Under the pieces are notes generated by a model. The model did no database searches and had not been told where the DNA came from. It saw nothing but the letters and a program-made list of their open reading frames with translations. From Nocardioides luti (GTDB lineage Bacteria > Actinomycetota > Actinomycetes > Propionibacteriales > Nocardioidaceae), in contig NZ_JACKXE010000001.1 in assembly GCF_014212315.1 (NCBI RefSeq), forward strand, positions 1,922,001 to 1,986,000: a stretch of DNA of 64,000 nucleotides, given 5' to 3'. Position numbers and translations under genes: made by a program. Positions 7,806 through 16,831 of this stretch are shown one piece after another. The first letter of the stretch is position 1, and each line of letters starts with the position of its first letter.

Positions 7806-8432
7806 CCACGGTAGACGTCCAGGGCGGCGATCCCAGACGATCGAGGTCGCTTTGCGTTCGCAACTGTTCCCACGGTGTTTCCAAGTTCTGGCCTGCGCAT
7901 CAGTCCGGCTGCGCATCGGTCAAGCTGCCGCCGTATATCCCGATGAGCCGATGAAAAGCGGCCAGCGCGTCCTCGGGTTGGCGGGCGTTGGGCTGATCCA
8001 AGTTGCAACTCGAGTCCGATGGCCACGGCGTTCCATCTCAAATATTGGTCTGGGCGCCAGCGGGGCTTGGCGCGAACCTTCGGACCCGAGCCACCTATAT
8101 CTTCATTGTTGAGAGTTCGCAGAGGTGGGATCGACGGTGGGTCTATGCGTCTGCCGGATGAACTTGTTCTACCGGACGGCTCGTGCCGCTATGACGTAGG
8201 TCTCCTACCCGTCAGTCACTAGCGGGACGCCGGTTCGGCGGCCATAACCTGCGATGCACGTCGGCGGCTTCATCGCGGCTCCCGAAGCCCGATGGGGTCG
8301 TCGACGGCAGTCAATCTGGCCAGCGTTTTCCTTCCATTCGTGGGCCAGATGCGGGCCGTGACTTGGCGGGTGTACCGCACGGGGGTCACGGCCCGGACTG
8401 ACTCAAGCCTGCCGTGCCGTTGAGAGTGGGAG
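7806..8432. other. Intergenic, no gene recognised
   Basis: About 630 bp after the oxidoreductase remnant. Short open frames exist on both strands but none has a ribosome site or recognisable protein. Probably eroded sequence. Confidence 0.4.
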
Positions 8433-8645
8433 ATGGTGAGGACCGTTCGCGCGTTGACCATGCCGCCTGAGGTCCATTCGGCGGTCTTGAACCGAGTGCT
8501 TACGGCAGTCGGAACAGAACTGCTCGACCTTGGCGCTAACCGCGTGCTGGGCGCAGTAGACCAACCCGCCCTCACTGTCATGGCCGACCTGCCCGACGAG
8601 TTCGCACTGGCGTCTTGGCGCAGCGCCGACGGAAGCACCCAATGA
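8433..8645 (+). CDS. Small hypothetical protein, 70 aa
   Basis: ATG frame with a GGGAG-type site just before it. Central residues (PEVHSAVLNRVLTAVGTELLDLGANRVLG) look like one helix followed by a strand; the C-terminus ends LPDEFALASWRSADGSTQ. Its TGA overlaps the ATG of the next gene (ATGA), the usual mark of translational coupling, so the two products probably work together. No family recognised. Confidence 0.55.
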   Translation: MVRTVRALTMPPEVHSAVLNRVLTAVGTELLDLGANRVLGAVDQPALTVMADLPDEFALASWRSADGSTQ

Positions 8646-8827
8646 CGGCAGGGCTTGTTGCGGTCTTCGAGGTGTCCCGCTTTGCCGGAACCCATCGTTG
8701 GATACTGCGCAATTGGGACGGCGAGATTCTGGCGCAGAACGGTGGATACCTCACTCGTGGGGCCGCAGTCCAAGACATCGAACGTCTGCGCGTAGCGACG
8801 GTCACGGCAAACGTGGTTGAGGTGTGA
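8642..8827 (+). CDS. DUF1508/YegP-like small protein, 61 aa
   Basis: ATG overlaps the stop of the preceding gene. Residues about 15-55 (HRWILRNWDGEILAQNGGYL, then TRGAAVQDIERL) match the YegP-type pattern in which a strand FxxR.xNGEIxA..EGY is followed by a helix with a conserved aromatic/small pattern. These small proteins are widespread and their function is unclear. No further genes of a pathway are linked. Confidence 0.6.
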   Translation: MTAGLVAVFEVSRFAGTHRWILRNWDGEILAQNGGYLTRGAAVQDIERLRVATVTANVVEV

Positions 8828-8982
8828 TCGCAGGTGGTCGCACCGACTCAGATGCTCAACGGTTCTGTCGCGCCGGTTATTGGGGCTCGATGGGCTGGCC
8901 GCAATGTCCGGACGCGATCGGCAGAGCTGCTCACTCTTAGGCGCGATCCCCCACAGGATCCAACTCGTTGGAATTTGCGCTG

Positions 8983-9282
8983 ATGGCATTTCGACGAGAT
9001 GCAACCGTGGCGAACCTGATGCGCACGGCTCGCCAATTAGTCGCGGACAAGACAGCCCGCGAGGACGCCCTACTTCGAGTAGCCCAGATCAGCACAGACC
9101 CAGCAGAACTCGGCATTGCGGCAGGCCGCTCACTCGGCCGCTGGCAGGCCCTCCCATTCTTCAATCAATGGGACGAGGAAGCAGCACAACTACTGGTCCG
9201 CGCCGGCGCCGACAAGGAGGTCATGCAAGCGACGGCCGACGAAACCGTGAGGCGCCTTCGCAAGTACATGAGGCTCGGTTGA
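8983..9282 (+). CDS. Hypothetical protein, 99 aa
   Basis: ATG at 8983 (MAFRRDATVANLMRTARQLV) is preferred over a TTG 15 bp upstream; neither has a strong ribosome site. Product is helical and soluble: KTAREDALLRVAQISTDPAE, then LLVRAGADKEVMQATADE and a basic tail RRLRKYMRLG. No family recognised. It stands alone between eroded regions. Confidence 0.5.
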   Translation: MAFRRDATVANLMRTARQLVADKTAREDALLRVAQISTDPAELGIAAGRSLGRWQALPFFNQWDEEAAQLLVRAGADKEVMQATADETVRRLRKYMRLG

Positions 9283-9662
9283 CCTCACCGCGAACCCGTG
9301 ACGTTCGACAGACCCCACGATCCGGCTGGCGCGCTCAGCCCACGGCGGGGCTGTCATTCGGCCAACTTGTCCTGTCGCGATCCCTTTGTCGCCACTCCAC
9401 CGGATGGGTCGTCGTGTTGAGCACGGTCTCCGAGTGTCCCTGCGCCGACACGGGCACGTCGGCCCTCTCGGCAGTTGACCCACCCAACCTCTCGGCATCT
9501 ACATTCGCGGCTGACTTCCGGCGAACCCGCGAGTCTTCCACCGCTTTCGAGGTGTCCCGAGTGCGATGCCGCCTGGCACCCAGGCAGGCCCACCGTCAAC
9601 AAATAGAGTGCACGGCTACCTCGGCGTCGGCCGAGTTCTTCAGGTCAATCGTCCACCCAGCG
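9283..9662. other. Intergenic, no gene recognised
   Basis: No supported gene or clear repeat in this stretch; it leads into the molybdenum-hydroxylase remnant. Confidence 0.4.
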
Positions 9663-9810
9663 GCTCGATGAACTGGGAGCGGGTCGTGGTCGGGTTGAGG
9701 ACGCGACCTACGGAGTGGACGCCCAGCACCCGCGGCGCCCGGATCTCGCCCGTCCACGGGTTCACCCTCGCGAAGGCGGCGCCGAAGGAATGCCAGGCTT
9801 GCTGATCAAT
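9663..9810 (-). pseudogene. Molybdenum hydroxylase (xanthine/aldehyde oxidase) large-subunit fragment
   Basis: The minus strand encodes, in one frame, AWHSFGAAFARVNPWTGEIR followed by APRVLGVHSVGRVLNPTTTR and SQFIEPLGG. This matches the region of molybdopterin-binding subunits where a conserved HSFGAxFxEVxVDxxTGxVR stretch precedes GxxLNPxxAxxQ. Flanking sequence carries neither the rest of the protein nor a start, so this is a short relic of a gene once on the minus strand. Confidence 0.7.
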
Positions 9811-10189
9811 CGACAGAACTGCACTCGGACCGAATCCGCCCTTGGCAGCCCAGATTCAAAGGCCGACGATCTGGAGCACTCGCAGCCCGCCGCTCAGAGC
9901 CTGACCCTCGCAACAGCACCTCTTTGAAGAAGCGAAGGGCAGTGATCGACATCCCCCTGCAAGTGGCTGAGAGGAGACACCGGCAACTTGCCGTGCTGGC
10001 GTGTGCCGACTAGCATAGAAACGTGCTCGATGGCACGACAGGGCTCGCCGGCGCCGAGGTTGAAGCTCGGCGGTGTGCCATCGGTCCGCTCGTCGCGCGC
10101 TGCCTCGCTCGACGGCGTTACGGCGACAGCTGCATGGTGTTGAGCCCCCGCGCGTGCCAAGTTGCCACCCTCGCACGGAGAAGATCGCG
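9811..10189. other. Intergenic upstream of SulP gene
   Basis: No gene recognised. It must contain the SulP promoter; I see no clear -35/-10 pair. Confidence 0.4.
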
Positions 10190-11698
10190 TTGCCGAACCG
10201 CACGAGAGAGTTGACGCAGCAGACGGACGTGCCGTCGGTCCGTGGCGCTCTTCGCTCACCGAAGCTGTTACGCACCGAGCTACTGGCCGGATTGGTTGTT
10301 GCTCTCGCCCTGATTCCCGAGGCAATCTCGTTTTCAATCATCGCTGGAGTCGACCCTCAAGTTGGGCTATTCGCGTCGTTCACCATGGCTGTCGCTATCT
10401 CGTTCCTCGGCGGCCGACCCGCGATGATTTCGGCAGCTACCGGCGCCGTCGCCCTCGTAATCGCACCGGTAATGCGCGACCACGGCTACGACTACCTAAT
10501 TGCGACCGTGCTGCTCGGCGGACTCGTCCAGGTCACGCTGGCGCTGCTTGGGGTAGCACGCTTGATGCGGTTCATACCGCGATCGGTCATGGTCGGCTTC
10601 GTCAATGCTCTCGCGATCCTCATCCTTGAAACGCAAGTTGATCACCTCGTCGACGTCCCTTGGACTGTCTATGCCCTGACGGCCATCGGCATCGGCCTGA
10701 TCGTAGGCTTTCCGCGGGTGTCCCGCGCAGTGCCTGCGCCACTCGTGGCAATCGCGGCGCTGACCACGTTCACGCTGCTCGGCGATCTATCGGTCCCGAA
10801 CGTGGGCGACGAGGGCAAACTGCCGCACAGCCTGCCGAGGTGGTTTGTGCCCGACGTGCCATTCTCTCTTGACACGTTGGAAACGATTGCCCCGTACGCG
10901 CTCGCGATGGCAGCGGTCGGACTCCTCGAATCATTGCTGACGGCCAAGCTCGTCGACGACATCACCGACTCGCGCTCCAACAAGACACGCGAGGCCTGGG
11001 GCCAGGGAGTAGCGAATCTTGTCACCGGCCTCTTCGGCGGGATGGGCGGCTGCGCGATGATCGGACAGACGATGATCAACGTGAAGGTGTCGGGAGCGCG
11101 CACGCGACTTTCCACCTTTTTCGCGGGTTTGCTGCTACTCGTTCTGGTGGTCGGCTTCGGCGACCTGGTCGCTCTAATTCCCATGGCGGCGCTGGTCGCA
11201 GTCATGATCATGGTCTCGGTAGGAACATTCGATTGGCACTCAATCCAGCCAGCCACTCTGCGACGGATGCCGGCATCGGAGACGATCGTCATGATGACGA
11301 CAGTTGTCGTGACTGTGATCAGTCACAATCTGGCGATCGGAGTTGGTGTCGGCGTCTTGACTGCCATGACGCTGTTCGCGCGACGAGTCGCACATTTCAC
11401 CCAGATCCACCGCCAACTTGCTCGTAACCGGGATGGCAACGTCACGGCGATCTACCGAGTTACCGGAGAGCTGTTCTTCGCGTCGAGCAACGAGCTGTAC
11501 ACCCACTTTGACTACGCCGGCGACCCCGATCAGGTTGTCATCGACTTGTCTGCATCGCATATCTGGGATGCCTCGACTGTCGCGTCCCTAGACGCCATCA
11601 CCACGAAGTACCAACGTCGAGGAAAGGCTGTCCAAATCGTCGGGCTCAGCTCGGCGAGCGCCGAGCGCCACAAGCTCCTCAGCGGGTTCCTGCCCTAG
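10190..11698 (+). CDS. SulP-family anion transporter with STAS domain, 502 aa
   Basis: Inner-membrane secondary transporter for sulfate, bicarbonate or a related anion. TTG at 10190 is chosen because GGAGAAG lies 6-12 bp upstream; an earlier GTG frame adds a basic non-membrane leader. Residues about 10-385 carry the usual dozen hydrophobic segments, beginning LLAGLVVALALIPEAISFSI with the family's early Pro-Glu/Ala signature, and include NALAILILETQ and the GLFGGMGGCAMIGQTMINVK stretch typical of SulP. Residues about 405-500 form the cytoplasmic STAS domain (YRVTGELFFASSNELY, VVIDLSASHIWDASTVASLD). Neighbours are remnants, so no operon clue to the substrate. Confidence 0.9.
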   Translation: MPNRTRELTQQTDVPSVRGALRSPKLLRTELLAGLVVALALIPEAISFSIIAGVDPQVGLFASFTMAVAISFLGGRPAMISAATGAVALVIAPVMRDHGYDYLIATVLLGGLVQVTLALLGVARLMRFIPRSVMVGFVNALAILILETQVDHLVDVPWTVYALTAIGIGLIVGFPRVSRAVPAPLVAIAALTTFTLLGDLSVPNVGDEGKLPHSLPRWFVPDVPFSLDTLETIAPYALAMAAVGLLESLLTAKLVDDITDSRSNKTREAWGQGVANLVTGLFGGMGGCAMIGQTMINVKVSGARTRLSTFFAGLLLLVLVVGFGDLVALIPMAALVAVMIMVSVGTFDWHSIQPATLRRMPASETIVMMTTVVVTVISHNLAIGVGVGVLTAMTLFARRVAHFTQIHRQLARNRDGNVTAIYRVTGELFFASSNELYTHFDYAGDPDQVVIDLSASHIWDASTVASLDAITTKYQRRGKAVQIVGLSSASAERHKLLSGFLP

Positions 11699-11759
11699 AT
11701 CGACACCGCAGACAAGCGACTGCGTGATGCTCATCGAGGTCGTCCGCGTGCCATCGTGA

Positions 11760-12039
11760 CCGAGCGTCCTCTCCCCGCGGGCCAGAAGGATGGTTCTCGA
11801 CGATCAACCCCGCCATCCGGTCGGGCGGCGCTGCGCACGCCATGGAGTCGTTCTTCTCGCTGCTGCAGAAAGGCCGTTCTCGACCGCCGCACCTGGACCA
11901 CCCGGGAGGAGCTACGGATCGCGATCGTCAGATGGATCGAGCGGGACCTACTACCTGCCGGAGACAGGCCGGCCTCGGACGATTGGCCCCGATCGAGTAC
12001 GAGTTGATCATGACGACAACCGCCACCCAAGTGGCCTAA
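11760..12039 (+). pseudogene. IS3-type transposase C-terminal fragment
   Basis: Two frames together give MESFFSLLQK, AVLDRRTWTTREELRIAIVR, then RRQAGLGRLAPIEYELI, matching the end of IS3/IS481-group DDE transposases (xxESFFxxLKxExxxRRxWxTRxExRxAIxxYIExxYNxxRRHSxLGxxSPxxYE). The catalytic E of the DDE triad is the Glu in MESFF. At least two frameshifts and loss of the upstream DD region make it inactive. No terminal repeats are visible. Confidence 0.75.
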
Positions 12040-12077
12040 CCGAAACTGTCACCAGTTCGTGCAGCAGACCCAAACGA

Positions 12078-12110
12078 GCGGCGCCCGCAGTGCGAGAGCC
12101 CGGGCGCCGC
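12078..12110. terminator. Hairpin between convergent genes
   Basis: GCGGCGCCCG (12078-12087) and CGGGCGCCGC (12101-12110) are perfect 10-bp complements with a 13-nt loop, lying between the plus-strand transposase remnant and the minus-strand permease end at 12204. On the minus strand a short run GTTTGGG follows. Likely a bidirectional terminator. Confidence 0.5.
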
Positions 12111-12203
12111 TTGAGATGCCGGATCAGCGCACCGGCATAGGAAGGCTCCCGCGCAGAGTGCTCCCGATTCCGCTTGGTCGCGGCCGGCACTTCCTGGCCG
12201 GTC

Positions 12204-13658
12204 TCACTCGCGACCGATTCGCGCGTACACCTCCGGCCGCGTGCACTTGAGGATGATGGCCCAAACCAGCCCCAGGAGGGTTACGCCAAAGATCACCCCA
12301 AGCAGCACGGCCTTCGGCGTGCCGGTCGCACCGGTGAGGACGGTGAAGTTCTTGGTAGCGAGCACGAAGGTCACGAAGAGCGCGACCAGGGCGATGGATG
12401 TTGCGCACACCGCCGCAGTAGCTTGCCCATGCGCGCGGTCGCGCAGGAGGAACACCACAATGGCGAGCGCAACGATGGTCAGGAGCATGACCAGCGCGTA
12501 ACTGAACAGGCCGGCCAGTCGGGCGTATAGCGTCCCTGGATCCGGATCAGCAACCACGAAGAACACCAGGACGCCGAGGGTTGCGATACTCACGACAATC
12601 GATGCTCGATGCGGCGACACGTACCTAGGGTGCGCCTCACCAAGTTTGCGGGGAAAGATGCGGTCCGCCCCGAGATTGAACAGGTAGCGGGACGTGATGT
12701 TGTGGGCGGCCAGGACGAGCGCCAATGCGCTGGTGAACAACAGGATCGTCGCGATGTCGTACGCGAACGTACCGACGTAGTCCCTGACGGATGCGGACGA
12801 GGCCCCGGCAGGATCGTTAGTGACCACGTCCATGATGACGTCAGCGCCGTAGGCGTTGATGAAGCACCACGCCGTGAGCGTATAGAGGACGACCATAAGG
12901 GTGATCACGCCGTAAGTGGCGGTCGGGATCGTCCGCTTTGGATTGCGCACCTCGTCGCGGAAGATCACCGTGGCCTCGAAGCCGCCGAAGAGTCCGATGG
13001 CGAACAAGAAGGCGATGGGAAGGGAGCCGGAGGAGATCTGGTCACCTGTGAAGGAGTCGAATCCGATGCCGTTCGCTCCGCCCTGGGCGAGGACTGAGAT
13101 GTCATAGGTGAGGATGAGGAGCAGTTCGGCCGCGAGGAAGTATGTCAGGACCTTCGCAGAGACGTTGATGTTGAAGTAGCCGAGGATTGAACCGAAGACC
13201 AACATCACGAAGGCGAACACCTGCCACGCGATGTCCGGGCCATCGAAAACGCCGGTGATGACAGTTGCCAGAGCGATGCCGCCAAGAGCGTAGGCAGCGA
13301 TGAGGGCCAGGAAGTACGTCGTCAGTGCTGTGAATCCAGCTGCTAGTCCGACTGTCTTGCCGAGCCCCGCTGTGATCATTGCGTAGAAGCCGCCCGGCTT
13401 GTCGAGCCTGTCGCTCATCTTGATCAGACCGACAGCAAGCAACGCGACCACGAGGCCTCCGGCGAGGAAGGCCACCGGGGTGCCGACGCCGTTACCCAGA
13501 AGCACGCATGCCGGGAGGAAACCGATGAACACGAACATGGGGCCGTTGTAAGCCCAGACCGTGAAGATGACTTCTAGGACGCCCATACGTCCGCGGAGTC
13601 TCGTCGAGTCGTCGAGTTCGTGGCGCCCCTGCTCCACGGGGCTAGCCGTCGCGCTCAT
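12204..13658 (-). CDS. APC-superfamily amino acid/amine permease, 484 aa
   Basis: Inner-membrane importer with twelve predicted hydrophobic segments. Start taken at the ATG at 13658 (MSATASPVEQGRHELDDS); a GTG 7 codons earlier is possible. The first membrane segment has the APC pattern (RMGVLEVIFTVWAYNGPMFV), and the middle holds the family's FGGFEATVIFRDEVRNPKRT signature with its conserved Glu and the loop before helix 7. It lies alone behind the promoter at 13833-13873, which has the same paired operator design as four other operons here, so it is probably the uptake system for the pathway substrate or a component of it. Substrate is not deducible from sequence. Confidence 0.9.
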   Translation of the reverse strand: MSATASPVEQGRHELDDSTRLRGRMGVLEVIFTVWAYNGPMFVFIGFLPACVLLGNGVGTPVAFLAGGLVVALLAVGLIKMSDRLDKPGGFYAMITAGLGKTVGLAAGFTALTTYFLALIAAYALGGIALATVITGVFDGPDIAWQVFAFVMLVFGSILGYFNINVSAKVLTYFLAAELLLILTYDISVLAQGGANGIGFDSFTGDQISSGSLPIAFLFAIGLFGGFEATVIFRDEVRNPKRTIPTATYGVITLMVVLYTLTAWCFINAYGADVIMDVVTNDPAGASSASVRDYVGTFAYDIATILLFTSALALVLAAHNITSRYLFNLGADRIFPRKLGEAHPRYVSPHRASIVVSIATLGVLVFFVVADPDPGTLYARLAGLFSYALVMLLTIVALAIVVFLLRDRAHGQATAAVCATSIALVALFVTFVLATKNFTVLTGATGTPKAVLLGVIFGVTLLGLVWAIILKCTRPEVYARIGRE

Positions 13659-14888
13659 TGGCGAACGCTGCGATCGCACTGGAGGAACGACAGGCCGCGG
13701 GCTGCGGCAATCCTGATGGTGTTGAGCCTCGTCACTTGAGGTCCCTTCAACTGGTCGCTTCGCTAGCGGCGAATAACGAGGAATTGACAGTTGTGCCGAT
13801 CCGTTGCCGCTCGGTGAACGAGACTTGAATCAACATGCTGGGTAGCATGTGCTCATGCTGGCTGGCACGTCAAGAGTTCCGCGTGTAAATCCCCAAACCG
13901 CATCGCCGACCTCGTGATTCCGTCAACAGGGCAGCTGTGACCCGACGAGTGGCCTCGCCTCCGCCCGAGCCGCACCCCTTACGAACGACGTCGAACTCCC
14001 ACGTGCTTCGAGCGAGGCGACCACCGACGATGGCCAACTGCAGTCATGGGGGCGCTGGTCGCGACCGGCGCCCACTCTTCACGGGCACGAGGTCTGAGAA
14101 GTGCCGCCTCAGAGGCGCCGGAGCGAGAGTCGAGAGGCCGCCAGTCGAGAGCTCGTCGGTCGGCATCTCGAGATCTGGCAACGCATGAGGTTCGGACAGT
14201 CGTGCGGACGGCCGGGGCGAACGCTGCCGTGCCGATTGCGATCACCGGGCCCAGGTGCGCCCGGCGCGCAGTGGCCGTCCCAGATCGACCGTTAACCGTT
14301 CCGGCCCGGACAAGGCACGGCCCTGAGCGGCACACGGATCCCGCCAGGTTCGCCGCTGTCGTACTCAGCGCACGCGGGTGCCCGCGCAGTCCAGCAAGAC
14401 CCTCGGGGCGGGAGCAACTAGCACTAGCGAACGCCCCCGGCCTTCGAACTGCTGTGGCCCGCATGCACCTGGCCAGGTGCGGCTCCACCACGCGAAACAG
14501 CAGTGACGAGGCGCGGTTCGAACCCGAGCGACGCACCGAGACATAGGTCTGGGGGACCTTCTCCGTCTCGATCGCCAGCATCATGCAACGGCGTGATCAC
14601 CGGGGCTCCAGGATCAATCGATGGGGCCTTCGCGGTGAACGCGTCGACAGTCCCAGGTTAGGTGGCCGGGCCCCGAGATCAGCCCGCGCCAACCCTGCAT
14701 TACTGCACAAGTGCTTGATGCAGTTGATCCCACCCCGACGTGAGCCGACCTCGAACGATCGTTGAGCTTCAGAAGCAGATTGAGGACTACGGGCCGCCGC
14801 TGCCGCCTGGGCTCCACCGACTTCTGTCGTGCCGACGGCGTTGGGCTTCCGGTCCACTCACCCATGGATCGTAGGAGAGCCCGCGTCG
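13659..14888. other. Intergenic, mostly without genes
   Basis: Apart from the permease promoter (13833-13873) I find nothing supportable in 1.2 kb. A 166-codon plus-strand frame at 14046-14546 is rich in Arg/Ala with no motif and no ribosome site, and looks like GC-driven open frame. Confidence 0.45.
13833..13873 (-). promoter_or_regulatory. Promoter with twin ATGY-N6-RCAT operators (permease gene)
   Basis: Minus-strand -35 TTGACG (13868-13873), 18-bp spacer, -10 CATGCT (13844-13849). Two 14-bp sites on the plus strand: ATGC-TGGCTG-GCAC (13855-13868) and ATGC-TGGGTA-GCAT (13835-13848), starts 20 bp apart. The second is the core of an 18-bp perfect palindrome, ACATGCT-gggt-AGCATGT. Both sites would block polymerase if occupied. 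Same geometry as four other promoters in the window. Confidence 0.85.
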
Positions 14889-16607
14889 CTAAGCCGTCCC
14901 GACGACATCCGTCGGGAATGCACTCCTGTCGCCGGAGACGCTCGGTGGAATGACCTCGGTCTCCTCTACTTCGTGGCGGTAGAAGGGCAGCTCCACCGGA
15001 CGCAGGGTCTCGTTTCCGAGGATGAGGTCTGCTGCCCTTTCAGCGACCATCATGACCGGCGCATAGATGTTCCCGTTAGTGATGTAGGGGAATACCGAGG
15101 CGTCAACGACCCTCAGGCCCTCCACCCCGTGGACCTTCATGGACGACGGATCTACAACGGACAACTCGTCAGTGCCCATCTTGGCCGTGCCGCAGGGGTG
15201 CAGAGCAGTCTCGCTGTCCTTCGCAACCCAATCCAGGATTTCCTGATCCGTCGCCACTGTCGGGCCGGGCGAGATCTCGCCGGCATTAAATGGTTCGAAC
15301 GCAGGCTGCGTCAAGATGTCTCTTGCGACGTGGACCGCTTCGACCCACTCGCGGCGGTCCTTCTCGCTCGAGAGATAGTTGAATTGCAAAGCCGCGTGCT
15401 GCAGCGGGTCGGCGGTCTTGAGCTTGACCGTCCCCCGAGAGTCCGACAACGTCGGGCCAACGTGAACCTGGTAAGCGTGGACAGACGCCGGCACAGATCC
15501 GTCGACGCGAACTGCCAGCGGCAGGAAGTGGAACATGACATTGGGCCATTCGACCTTGTCGTTGGACCTCACGAAGCCGCCCACCTCGAAGTGATTCGTA
15601 GCAGCCGGACCCGTGTGTCGTAGGTACCATTCCAGCCCGATAGCCGGCCGCCGCTTCATGGCGAAATCCGGGAGTAGAGACACCGGCTGCTTCGAGGCGT
15701 ACTGCACGTACACCTCCAGGTGGTCCTGAAGGTTCTCGCCCACGCCTGGCAAATGATGCTTGGGCTTAACACCAACGGCGCTCAGTTCCTCCGCGTTGCC
15801 CAGTCCGGAGAGCTGCAGCAGCTGAGGAGTGTTGAACGCGCCGCCGCACAGGATGACCTCGCTAGCGCGAGCAGACCGGTTCTTTCGACCGGTCACATAC
15901 TCGATGCCGACCGCGTGCGATCCCTCGATGAGGACCTTCGTTGCACGCGCGCGCGTCTCGACCGTCAGGTTGGGACGACCCATGACCGGGTGCACGTATG
16001 CACGCGCCGCCGAGAGGCGCTTCCCGTTGGTGATGTTGCGGTCGAACCTAGAGAAGCCTTCCTGCCGGTAGCCGTTGAAGTCCGACGTGATCTGGTACCC
16101 CGCCTCCGTCGCCGCCTCAAGCATCGCACCGAACAGTGGATTCTTGGCAGGAGCTCGCTCCATGATTAGCGGCCCAGAATGACCCCGGTAAGAGTCGTCG
16201 TCATCAGCTGCGATGCAGGTCTCAAGACGACGCAGGTATGGGAGCGCATGAGCGAAGTCCCAAGACTCCATGCCGGGGTCTGAGGCCCAGCGTTCGTAGT
16301 CGAGCGGATTCCCACGCTGCCAGATCATGCCGTTAATCGCGCTTGAACCGCCAAGAACCTTGCCGCGCGCGTGGGCGATCCGCCTACCAGCGAGGTTGGA
16401 TTCGGGCTCGGACTCGTAACACCAGTCGTACCGCTTGTTCCCCAACAGGAACGCCATCGCCGCGGGCATGTGCAGCAAAGGGTCCCAGGAGTAGTCAGGG
16501 ATCCCCGCTTCGAGCAGCAGGACCCTGTTGCTGGGATCGGCGGAGAGGCGGTTAGCGAGGACGCAGCCTGCGGCCCCTCCGCCGGCAATGATGAAGTCGT
16601 ACGTCAC
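14889..16607 (-). CDS. betA: Choline-dehydrogenase-type GMC oxidoreductase (BetA-like), 572 aa
   Basis: FAD-dependent alcohol dehydrogenase. GTG at 16607 is chosen: GAGGAG lies upstream and the protein then begins MTYDFIIAGGGAAGCVLANR, the N-terminal FAD-binding loop. Other marks are ARGKVLGGSSAINGMIWQRG (GMC signature 1), GAFNTPQLLQLSG (signature 2) and the C-terminal catalytic His region ETALHPCGTAKMG with NGNIYAP. Resemblance to E. coli BetA extends along the whole length (KRYDWCYESEPE, DFNGYRQEGFSRFDR, LPGVGENLQDHLEVY), so oxidation of choline or a choline-like alcohol to its aldehyde is likely. It is last in the operon ALDH - Rieske oxygenase - reductase - betA, with a 224-bp gap before it. 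A C-terminal tail of about 25 residues is extra. Confidence 0.88.
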   Translation of the reverse strand: MTYDFIIAGGGAAGCVLANRLSADPSNRVLLLEAGIPDYSWDPLLHMPAAMAFLLGNKRYDWCYESEPESNLAGRRIAHARGKVLGGSSAINGMIWQRGNPLDYERWASDPGMESWDFAHALPYLRRLETCIAADDDDSYRGHSGPLIMERAPAKNPLFGAMLEAATEAGYQITSDFNGYRQEGFSRFDRNITNGKRLSAARAYVHPVMGRPNLTVETRARATKVLIEGSHAVGIEYVTGRKNRSARASEVILCGGAFNTPQLLQLSGLGNAEELSAVGVKPKHHLPGVGENLQDHLEVYVQYASKQPVSLLPDFAMKRRPAIGLEWYLRHTGPAATNHFEVGGFVRSNDKVEWPNVMFHFLPLAVRVDGSVPASVHAYQVHVGPTLSDSRGTVKLKTADPLQHAALQFNYLSSEKDRREWVEAVHVARDILTQPAFEPFNAGEISPGPTVATDQEILDWVAKDSETALHPCGTAKMGTDELSVVDPSSMKVHGVEGLRVVDASVFPYITNGNIYAPVMMVAERAADLILGNETLRPVELPFYRHEVEETEVIPPSVSGDRSAFPTDVVGTA

Positions 16608-16831
16608 GTCGGTGCTCCTCACGAATAAATGGTGAGCCGGAGTTGCCAGAGAATTCAATCCTGGAACCGAGACCCGGTCGAATGGTGGTTCGCGGTGACG
16701 TACTCAACTTTGAATCGCGAGTAAGTGAAGCTCATCGCGTTGTCGCCACTGCCGCCCTACGTCGACGCGTAAGACGACGAAGCAGGGTTAAATTGTCGAG
16801 CTCAATAGTCAAGAAAAGATCAGCACTTTCC

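Noticed and set aside
14516..14540. GGTTCGAACC considered as a tRNA T-arm
   Set aside because: Flanking bases do not pair to form a T-stem and there is no anticodon or acceptor structure around it.
14046..14546. 166-codon plus-strand frame in the 13.7-14.9 kb gap
   Set aside because: Arg/Ala/Ser-rich, no ribosome site, no recognisable domain; both strands are open here because of GC content.
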